Source: an uncultured Planctomycetota bacterium (GTDB lineage Bacteria; Planctomycetota; Phycisphaerae; UBA1845; Fen-1342). From it: a stretch of 39,641 nt of DNA. The notes under the pieces are model-generated. The model had not been told where the DNA came from and did not search any database. It was given only the letters and a program-made list of their open reading frames with translations. Positions 8,617 to 14,973 of this stretch are shown here, in pieces; the first letter of the stretch is position 1; each line of letters starts with the position of its first letter. The translations under genes were made by a program, and so were the position numbers. The DNA lies in assembly GCA_900696535.1 (NCBI GenBank), contig CAADGM010000206.1:1-39641 (forward strand), written 5' to 3'.

Positions 8617-11451
8617 ATGCTGAACGCCTCCCGACCGCTGAGTGCCGCCGCGCTCATCCTGACCCTGCTTGTCGCGACCGCCACCCGCGCCGTGGACCTG
8701 GCGGCATGGACCTTCGAGTTGAACACGCCGCCTGACCTGCTCAACTCTCCGGTCTCGCCGACGGTCTCCGCGGAGGGCGGCATGTTCATGACCGGCGCCG
8801 TCGCGCAAGGCATTCACGCACGCTCGCAGACGGACTGGACCACGCCTGTCGGCAACGGTTCGCCGAACTCGTTCAGCGCCAACGAGTGGTCCGTGGGCGA
8901 TGTGTGGCGATTCACGCTCCCGACCGCCGGGTTTGCGAACATCGAGATCGGCTGGCACCAGACGCGCAGCGCGACTGGTCCCGCCCAGTTCAACGTGGAG
9001 TGGAGCCTTGACGGCCTGGAGTGGCAGAGCGTACTCGACCTGTACTCGGTCCCGCCCGTGACGTGGACGCAGACCGGCGATCCGAACGGCGCCTCGATAT
9101 TCGGCCCGGTCCTGCTCCCGCCGGCCGCGAATGATCAGCCCCTGGTCCACATTCAGCTCCGCTGCCTCACTGCCCCGGTCGGCCTTACGGGCACCAACCG
9201 GATCGACAACGTCGTCGTGCGCGGCTTGCCGCTCGTCATTGGTGCTTGCTGCCTGGGCAGCGGGTGCGTGGAGCTGTTGCCGCCCGACTGCCAGGCCAAC
9301 GGCGGCGCGTACGTGGGGGGACCGTGCTCCGGCGGACCGTCCCACATCCCGCTGCTTCCGGGAATGGGCGTCAGTTTCGCCCGGATCGACCTGACCTTCC
9401 TCGAGGCGCCGCACCCCAACTCGCACTACGGCCTGTTCCGGATGAGCTTCTTCGACATCTTCCAGGCGACGGGCCTGGAGTCCGGCTACTTGAACGTCTA
9501 CACCGAGAATGGCTGGGTGGTGCGCAACGCGCCGTTCGACCGCCACTGGCCGGTACCGGGCATGGGCGTGATCTTCGACCTGGGCCCGGGGCCGAGCTTG
9601 CCGGCCATTCCAGCGTACATCACCGCGGCACCCGAGCCCTCGGTCTGCTGGTCCGGCCCCCCGTTCATGACCTTCCCGCTGGAGCCCAACATCCAGTGGA
9701 ACGCAGAGGGATCGGACGTGGCGCGGACGGTCGTGTCCTTCGTGCCCGTGGACCTCTCGCTGATCACGTTCACACCGGTCGGCCGCACGACCGTGCACGT
9801 CCAGCCCGCCAAGCCGAGTGTCGAGCAGGAGTTCGAGCAGTGCATGCCTGCGGCGGTCGCCAACAGCCTGCAATTCCTGGAGGACGAGTACGGCGTCAAC
9901 GTTCCGCATGAGCACCGTCCGGGCCTGCGCGATGATTCGCTCGTCGGCGAGCTGGACAAGAAGATGCAGCGACCGGAGGGCGAGCCGGTGGCCAGCGCCG
10001 TCAACATGCTCAACGGCAAGCTGGACTACATCGACGAGAACAACTTGGCCGACGACATCGACGTGAAGCACAAGCAGGCGCCGGGTATCAACTGGCTCAA
10101 CGGTGACCGGACCCGGGGTGACGCCACGTCGCATGAGCACACTGATCCAAACGTCTCGTTCTTCGACTGGCTCATGCACGAGGTCGCCAGCGGCGAGGAC
10201 GTGGAGATTCGCCTGGGTTGGGACGACGGCTCGGGGCATATGGTCCGCGTGTTCGGCGCGGGCTACATCCTCGGCAAGCCCTTCGTGACCTACGTCCACG
10301 ACGCCGCCCAGGGCTGGGGCGACCCGAACGAGCCCGAAGGCACCACGCCGCAGGACGGGGGGTTCGGGTTCTCCTGGGTTGAGAACGGCCGAATCCAGTG
10401 CTTCATCAACGGTGCCACCCAGAGCGCGTCAGTCGACTACGCCGTGTCGGAGTCCCCGATCTATCCGAACACGTCCGTGCTGGCCGCAAACCCGAACACG
10501 CCAACCACGCCCCTGACCGGCCGGAGCCGGCAGTACACGGCGACGCGCTACCGCGCCAACGGCGGCTTCAAGGAGGACGGCATCTACAAGGATCTGTATG
10601 ACGATCCGGTCTGGGCGAACAACACGACCTTCCACGTCGACAACGTGCAGACCTCGCTCTCCAAGGAGGTCCACCTCAACCTCCGCTTCAAGACCGCCCC
10701 GGCGACCGACCCGAACATCGGCATTCAAACCTCCACCGGCCAGGGCCCCATCAAGGTCAAAACCGAGTGGCGCGACTTCCGCCGCAACTTCAATATCGTC
10801 TGGATCCTGCCCGATCAGCCGGCCTGGGAGCGGATAGTTTTCCCGGACAGCTCGTACAAGGACTTCACCAACCTTGAGCGCATGGGCGTGGCGACGTACT
10901 GCCAGCGGATGCCTGACTGCAACGGCAACGGCATCGACGACCGCGTCGAGGTCGCCGACGGCCGGGCGCTCGACCTGAACCTGAACGGCATCCCGGACGA
11001 GTGCGACCAGGGCGATTGCAACCTCAACGGCGTTCCTGACCTGATCGACATCCAGTCGGGCTACGAGAGCGACTGTGACGAAGACGGCCTGCCGGACTCG
11101 TGCAACCTGCTCTATCCAGGGGCCGACTGCAACGGCAACGGCTTGCTGGACACGTGCGAGACGCTGGCCAATCCCTCGATCGATCTCAACGGGAACCGCA
11201 TACCTGACGTGTGCGAGGGTCCTGTATTGTGCTCCGGCGACAGCGACTGCGACGGCGACGTCGACTTCGACGACATCGACTTCTTTGTCGCGGCGCTGAG
11301 TGGCGAGGCGAGCTGGATCAACCTGCACGTGCTGATCCATGGCGCTCCGCCGAGTTGCGCCTATGCCAACAACGACGTCAGCGCCGACGGCGTCGTGACG
11401 TTTGACGACATCGATCCGTTCGTCGCTGCGATCGGTTCGGCCTGCCCCTGA
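8617..11451 (+). CDS. Large secreted protein with C39-like peptidase domain and calcium-binding repeats
   Basis: 944 residues with an N-terminal signal peptide (about 1-25). Residues 26-205 form a beta-rich domain, followed by a Cys-rich GACCLGSGCVE motif (209-219) common in planctomycete exported proteins. Residues 400-600 hold a pattern typical of C39/papain-like cysteine peptidases: EQCMPAAVANSLQFL with C409, GSGHMVRVFGAGY with H541, and VTYVHDAAQG with D562. Five DCNGNG/IPDxCD-type calcium-binding units run from 767 to 867. A final module (871-944) has two FDDID motifs and ends in CP. An AGAGG site precedes the ATG. Possible roles are extracellular proteolysis, peptide-bond hydrolysis in a cell-wall context, or an inactive binding fold. 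The peptidase call is inference from three motifs; substrate and activity are unknown. Confidence 0.75.
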   Translation: MLNASRPLSAAALILTLLVATATRAVDLAAWTFELNTPPDLLNSPVSPTVSAEGGMFMTGAVAQGIHARSQTDWTTPVGNGSPNSFSANEWSVGDVWRFTLPTAGFANIEIGWHQTRSATGPAQFNVEWSLDGLEWQSVLDLYSVPPVTWTQTGDPNGASIFGPVLLPPAANDQPLVHIQLRCLTAPVGLTGTNRIDNVVVRGLPLVIGACCLGSGCVELLPPDCQANGGAYVGGPCSGGPSHIPLLPGMGVSFARIDLTFLEAPHPNSHYGLFRMSFFDIFQATGLESGYLNVYTENGWVVRNAPFDRHWPVPGMGVIFDLGPGPSLPAIPAYITAAPEPSVCWSGPPFMTFPLEPNIQWNAEGSDVARTVVSFVPVDLSLITFTPVGRTTVHVQPAKPSVEQEFEQCMPAAVANSLQFLEDEYGVNVPHEHRPGLRDDSLVGELDKKMQRPEGEPVASAVNMLNGKLDYIDENNLADDIDVKHKQAPGINWLNGDRTRGDATSHEHTDPNVSFFDWLMHEVASGEDVEIRLGWDDGSGHMVRVFGAGYILGKPFVTYVHDAAQGWGDPNEPEGTTPQDGGFGFSWVENGRIQCFINGATQSASVDYAVSESPIYPNTSVLAANPNTPTTPLTGRSRQYTATRYRANGGFKEDGIYKDLYDDPVWANNTTFHVDNVQTSLSKEVHLNLRFKTAPATDPNIGIQTSTGQGPIKVKTEWRDFRRNFNIVWILPDQPAWERIVFPDSSYKDFTNLERMGVATYCQRMPDCNGNGIDDRVEVADGRALDLNLNGIPDECDQGDCNLNGVPDLIDIQSGYESDCDEDGLPDSCNLLYPGADCNGNGLLDTCETLANPSIDLNGNRIPDVCEGPVLCSGDSDCDGDVDFDDIDFFVAALSGEASWINLHVLIHGAPPSCAYANNDVSADGVVTFDDIDPFVAAIGSACP

Positions 11452-11525
11452 GCGTCTGCCAAGGCGGCCCTGCGACCCGAGACGAGAGCGCAAGCTGTCG
11501 GCCGCCGCGCGATGGGGTCGTCGGC

Positions 11526-11743
11526 CCGATCGCTTGCGCGATCGGCTCGGATGATGGCGCTGCCCGATCGCTTGCGCGAGCGGCTCGGATGATGGCGCTG
11601 TCCGATCGCTTGCGCGATCGGCTCGGATGATGGCGCTGTCCGATCGCTTGCGCGATCGGCTCGGATGATGGCGCTGCCCGATCGCTTGCGCGATCGGCTC
11701 GGATGATGGCGCTGCCCGATCGCTTGCGCGATCGGCTCGGATC
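11526..11743 (-). repeat. 38-bp tandem array of GNRA-capped hairpin repeats (six copies)
   Basis: Copies begin at 11526, 11564, 11602, 11640, 11678 and 11716, exactly 38 bp apart. On the plus strand each reads CCGATCGC, TTGC, GCGATCGG and then CTCGGAT; on the minus strand the loop is GCAA. Relative to the arrays at 6.4 and 39.5 kb the fifth stem pair is T-A instead of C-G on both sides, a compensatory change. Only the second copy has an arm mismatch. The array starts 74 bp after the stop codon of the secreted-protein gene. Confidence 0.92.
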
Positions 11744-12009
11744 ACGGCCCAGCCCGCTCACCCGGGCGAGTCGACTCGCGGTCGATACCGGCGGCGACTC
11801 GATCGCGGGGGGCGCGGAGCGGCAGGGTTTGCCGCGCGGGCGGCTTCACAGCCAACAGCGCCTGACGTGGTCTTGCCGAGCTTCATAGAAGCAGGACTGG
11901 CTTCGTGGAGGGCCCGGTTCTGGTTCTGGCGCTACTTCCCAGGTCGTGCGCCGAGCGCGGCGGTTCAGCGCTTTGATCGCCTGCAAACACCGACAAGCTG
12001 CAACCGCCG
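11744..12009. other. Intergenic spacer between convergent genes
   Basis: No gene, terminator or promoter is recognised between the repeat array and the 3' end of the LacI-family gene. Confidence 0.4.
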
Positions 12010-13029
12010 CTACGCCCCGCTCCCGCCGCAGCCGCACGACTCCCGAACGACCAGTTCCGGCCGGAGCTGTACGCGCGTGGTCGGCCGCTGCGGCTCCGCG
12101 ATGCGCAGACACAGCAGCTCAATCGCGCGGGCCCCCATCTCGGCCATCGGCACGCGAACCGTCGTGAGCTGCGGCCGGGTCATCCGCGCGATGCGCGTGT
12201 CGTCAAAACCGACCACCGCCAGGTCCTGCGGCACGCGCAGGCCCGCGGCGGCCGCAGCCGTCACGATGCCCGCGGCCATCTCGTCGTTGGCGGCGAAGAC
12301 GGCCGTCGCCGGCCCCGCCCAGGAGCGTGCACTGCGACTGGCCAGCTCGTGGGCCGTGTCGTACTGGTAGTCCAGGTGGAAGACGTCGCGTGGCGAGTAG
12401 ATCAATCCGCGCTCGGCCAGCACGTGGCGATATGCCTCGAAGCGGGCCATGGTATCCACGTTCGTCTTGAGCCCGCCCACGAAGATGATGCGCTTCGCGC
12501 CGCAGTCGCCCACCAAGTGCCGCATCAGGCTCTCGGCCCCGAAGCGCTGGTCGATGACGACGCTGTCGTGCGGCGTGCCGTTGATGTCGCCGTCGAGGAC
12601 GACGAAGGGCAGGCGGAACTCGGCGAGCGTCTCCTGGATGCGGTCGGTGACCTCGGAGACCATGACACACACGCCGTCGAGCAGCGTACGCTGGTGGATC
12701 GCCGACAGGAGCGACTGGCTGTCGCTGCCGTCGTGGGCCGACGAGACGACGAGGTTGTAGCCCATCTGCCGCGCCTGGGCATTCGCGCCGCGGATAATCT
12801 CCGAGTAGAACTCGCCGTGCAGGTGCGGCAGGACAAGGCCGACGATCTCGCTGCGGCGGAGCATCAGCCCGCGCGCGAACGCGTTGGGCGCGTAGCCCAG
12901 CTCCGCGATCGCGCTCTCGACCCGGGTGCGGGTTTTCTCGTTGACGAGTTCGCGACGGTTAAGTACCCGCGATACGGTACTGATCGAAACGTTGGCTCGC
13001 TTGGCCACATCCGCGATTGATGCGGGCAT
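12010..13029 (-). CDS. LacI-family transcriptional repressor
   Basis: A 339-residue regulator of standard LacI/GalR length. The N-terminal helix-turn-helix and hinge (IADVAKRANVSISTVSRVLN, residues 4-23) is a textbook match. A periplasmic-binding-protein-like sensor domain follows, with VVGFDDTRIARMTRPQLTTV near the end and the typical ELVVRESCG C-terminus. The ATG at 13029 follows GAGGAG at good spacing; in-frame upstream starts would run through the divergent gene and are rejected. A palindromic operator lies 45 bp upstream (13074-13087), in the promoter region shared with the GH144 gene, so autoregulation is likely. A second, perfect operator precedes the GH94 gene. The inducer is probably a sugar released from the glucan those enzymes process. 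Confidence 0.95.
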   Translation of the reverse strand: MPASIADVAKRANVSISTVSRVLNRRELVNEKTRTRVESAIAELGYAPNAFARGLMLRRSEIVGLVLPHLHGEFYSEIIRGANAQARQMGYNLVVSSAHDGSDSQSLLSAIHQRTLLDGVCVMVSEVTDRIQETLAEFRLPFVVLDGDINGTPHDSVVIDQRFGAESLMRHLVGDCGAKRIIFVGGLKTNVDTMARFEAYRHVLAERGLIYSPRDVFHLDYQYDTAHELASRSARSWAGPATAVFAANDEMAAGIVTAAAAAGLRVPQDLAVVGFDDTRIARMTRPQLTTVRVPMAEMGARAIELLCLRIAEPQRPTTRVQLRPELVVRESCGCGGSGA

Positions 13030-13072
13030 GCCGGCTCCTCGCACCGCCGATCGTGCGCCGTCCGAGGTGCTT

Positions 13073-13101
13073 TTGACAGCGCTTTCATACCACGATATTG
13101 T
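13073..13101 (+). promoter_or_regulatory. Sigma-70-type promoter of the GH144 gene
   Basis: A perfect -35 TTGACA (13073-13078), a 17-bp spacer and a -10 TATTGT (13096-13101, 4 of 6). Transcription would start near 13108, only about two bases before the ATG at 13110, implying a leaderless or nearly leaderless message. The LacI-type operator overlaps the -35. Confidence 0.6.
13074..13087. promoter_or_regulatory. LacI-type operator, divergent lacI-like/GH144 region
   Basis: TGACAGCGCTTTCA is a 14-bp near-palindrome with one mismatch from the perfect copy at 14900-14915. It has the CG centre typical of LacI/GalR operators. It overlaps the -35 of the GH144 promoter and lies upstream of the repressor's own start, so binding should block the enzyme gene and probably the repressor gene. 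Confidence 0.75.
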
Positions 13102-13109
13102 CGGCGGGC

Positions 13110-14549
13110 ATGACCTGTCAATTCCTTGTCGCAGCCGTGGTTGTGAGCTCAGTGGTCGCCGGGGCGTGTGCGCAGGCCCCGAGCAGCCCTGCGACGCAGC
13201 CTGCCGCGCACGGGCCGGACATTCTCCGGACGCCAACGACCGAACAGATCCTTCGTCACCGGTTTTCGGACGACGATGAGCGGCTGCTGGACGAGATCCA
13301 GCGGACGTGCCACCACTACTTCTGGAACGCCGTCGGGCAGCCCGCCGGACTCGTGCGCGACCGCCTGAAGGCGCCGATCGCCAGCGTCGCGGCGGTCGGG
13401 TTCCAGCTCGCGGCGCTGCCCGTCGCGGTCGAGCGCAAATGGATCGCGCACGCTGAGGGCCGCGAGCGGGCGGAGTCGATTCTCCGCGCGCTGTACGACC
13501 GGACGGACAACAAGACATACGGCATGTACCTGCACTTCCCGGACCACAACACCGGGGGGCGCTCGGCCGAGGCCTGGACATCCGAGATCAGCACGGTGGA
13601 CACCGCGCTGCTGCTGTGCGGAGGCATGGTGGCCGCGTCGTACTTCAAGGGCGAGACGGCTGCGCTCGTCGACAAAATGCTCGCGGAGGCGAACTGGAAG
13701 CGCTTCGCGGTCGCGGAGGGGGGCTTCATCGCAATGGCAGTTGACCCGGCTGACCCGAGCGACCCGAACAGCGGGAAGGCGTTCTCGAAGGCGAGCTGGT
13801 GGAACAGCGGCTCGGAAGAGCACCTCGTGTATTTCCTGGCGATCGGCTCGCCCACGCCGGACCACGCCATGCCGCCCGAGTGGTGGTACAAGCTCGGTCG
13901 CACGGTGAAGGCGTGGAAGGACGGGCCGCCGTTCGTGGTCAACGTGAACGGCTCGCTGTTCAATTACTTCTTCGCACACTGCTACATCGACTTCCGGGGC
14001 TTCGAGGCGGACGATCCATCGCGTTTCGGGCTGACCGGGCCGCGCGTGGACTGGTTCGAGAACTCGCGGCGGGCCATCCTGACGCACCGGGCACGCAACA
14101 TCGAGCTGGCCGATCGCTACAAGACGCTGTCGGCCGAGCGCTGGGGCCTCTCAGCGTGCGTCGGGCGCGAGGGGTACATCGTGCCCGAGCTGGCGCCGAG
14201 CACGATGGATGTTGACAACGCCTTCGAGGGCACCATCGCGCCGTACGCGGCGGGAAGCTCGATTCCGCTCACGCCCGCCGAGTCGCTCGCGGCGCTGCGC
14301 GCGTTTCGGCACCTCAAGACCCCGGGCGGCAAGCCAGTCTGGACCGATCCCGCTGACGGCGGTTACGGGCTTTGGGACGCGTTCAACCTGGACCAGGACT
14401 ACGTCAGCGACGATATCGTGGGCATCGACCACGGGCCGATGCTCCTGGCGATCGAAAACGCGCGCACCGGCCTCGTCTGGAAGCTGTTCATGGAGCATCC
14501 GCTCGCGCGGCGGGCGGTCGAGCGGATGAGGTGGCAGACCCGGCAGTAG
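13110..14549 (+). CDS. Exported GH144-type glucanase (glycoamylase-domain protein)
   Basis: 479 residues. A hydrophobic N-terminus ending in VVAGACAQA is a signal peptide, possibly a lipoprotein one, so the enzyme acts outside the cytoplasm. The mature protein matches the glycoamylase/GH144 family (alpha/alpha-toroid): YFWNAVGQPAGLVRDR near the start, IASVAAVGFQLAAL, NGSLFNYFFAHCYIDFRG, EGTIAPYAAGSS, and the closing GIDHGPMLLAIENARTGLVWKLFM. Characterised GH144 members are endo-beta-1,2-glucanases; assignment here is by motif only. The ATG at 13110 is preferred to a TTG at 13098, which would lie inside the -10. It is divergent from the LacI gene and followed, after 424 bp, by a GH94 phosphorylase under a matching operator, which suggests extracellular cutting followed by phosphorolysis inside the cell. 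Confidence 0.85.
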   Translation: MTCQFLVAAVVVSSVVAGACAQAPSSPATQPAAHGPDILRTPTTEQILRHRFSDDDERLLDEIQRTCHHYFWNAVGQPAGLVRDRLKAPIASVAAVGFQLAALPVAVERKWIAHAEGRERAESILRALYDRTDNKTYGMYLHFPDHNTGGRSAEAWTSEISTVDTALLLCGGMVAASYFKGETAALVDKMLAEANWKRFAVAEGGFIAMAVDPADPSDPNSGKAFSKASWWNSGSEEHLVYFLAIGSPTPDHAMPPEWWYKLGRTVKAWKDGPPFVVNVNGSLFNYFFAHCYIDFRGFEADDPSRFGLTGPRVDWFENSRRAILTHRARNIELADRYKTLSAERWGLSACVGREGYIVPELAPSTMDVDNAFEGTIAPYAAGSSIPLTPAESLAALRAFRHLKTPGGKPVWTDPADGGYGLWDAFNLDQDYVSDDIVGIDHGPMLLAIENARTGLVWKLFMEHPLARRAVERMRWQTRQ

Positions 14550-14869
14550 CTGGGACGCTCACGCTCCTCCAGGCGAGATGCGGCCGGACCTCCCGCTGAC
14601 CGGACTGCTCGCATGCTGCGTCCGAGATACCGCAGCGAGTCGGTGTGCAGCGGGGCAGGCGTCTCTGCCTGTCGGCGGGCACGGAGGCCCGCCCCCCTCG
14701 CTTCTCCGTCGTCACTCCCGCGAGCGCAGGCCCGCAGCCCGGCCCCCCTCCGCCCCTTCACCCCTCCGCTCCTCGACTCGTTGGCTCCTCCACTCCTTCC
14801 CTTCGCTCCTTCGCGGCGTTGCCCCTTTTCGCGCTCAGGTCTCGACGTCTCCGCGCTTCAGAAAGAGCA

Positions 14870-14898
14870 TTGAACCAAACCGTGCGCCGGGGTAGGAT
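14870..14898 (+). promoter_or_regulatory. Probable promoter of the GH94 gene
   Basis: TTGAAC (14870-14875), a 17-bp spacer and TAGGAT (14893-14898), each 4 of 6 to consensus. The perfect operator starts two bases after the -10, covering the transcription start. Confidence 0.5.
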
Positions 14899-14899
14899 A

Positions 14900-14915
14900 T
14901 TGAAAGCGCTTTCAA
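14900..14915. promoter_or_regulatory. Perfect LacI-type operator upstream of GH94
   Basis: TTGAAAGCGCTTTCAA is a perfect 16-bp palindrome. It matches the site beside the LacI gene at 13 of the 14 core positions and lies 58 bp before the GH94 start, over the expected transcription start. A repressor bound here would block initiation. Confidence 0.85.
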
Positions 14916-14973
14916 GGAGGCGCGGGCAGACCCGCTACGCCCCAGCGCTTTGCCCCGACGGAGCCGACCTGAT

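Larger units (their letters stand above)
14550..14973. other. Intergenic region with hairpins and a pyrimidine-rich tract
   Basis: No gene. It holds a CAGGC/GCCTG hairpin (14656-14671), a GGCGGGC/GCCCGCC hairpin (14674-14693), a long C/T-rich tract on the plus strand (about 14690-14850), and then the promoter and operator of the GH94 gene. The hairpins probably end the GH144 transcript, so the two enzyme genes are separate units under one regulator. Confidence 0.6.

Noticed and set aside
8398..10299. Minus-strand open frame of 633 codons opposite the C39-like protein
   Set aside because: No recognisable domain or start signal; the plus strand has a signal peptide and family motifs.
6359..11743. 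CRISPR-like appearance of the repeat arrays at 6.4 and 11.5 kb
   Set aside because: The spacers within an array are identical, the periods are only 48 and 38 bp, and no cas genes are present. They are tandem repeats of a hairpin.
11452..12009. Open frames through the 38-bp array giving repetitive Ser/Arg/Ala-rich peptides
   Set aside because: They arise from repeating DNA whose period is not a multiple of three in all frames and lack starts with ribosome-binding sites or any domain.
13098..13100. TTG start for the GH144 gene
   Set aside because: It lies inside the proposed -10 element and could not be in the transcript; the ATG at 13110 gives a proper signal peptide.
13030..13581. N-terminal extension of the LacI protein by 184 codons
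   Set aside because: It would overlap the divergent GH144 gene and cross both promoters. The helix-turn-helix begins right after the ATG at 13029, which has GAGGAG upstream.
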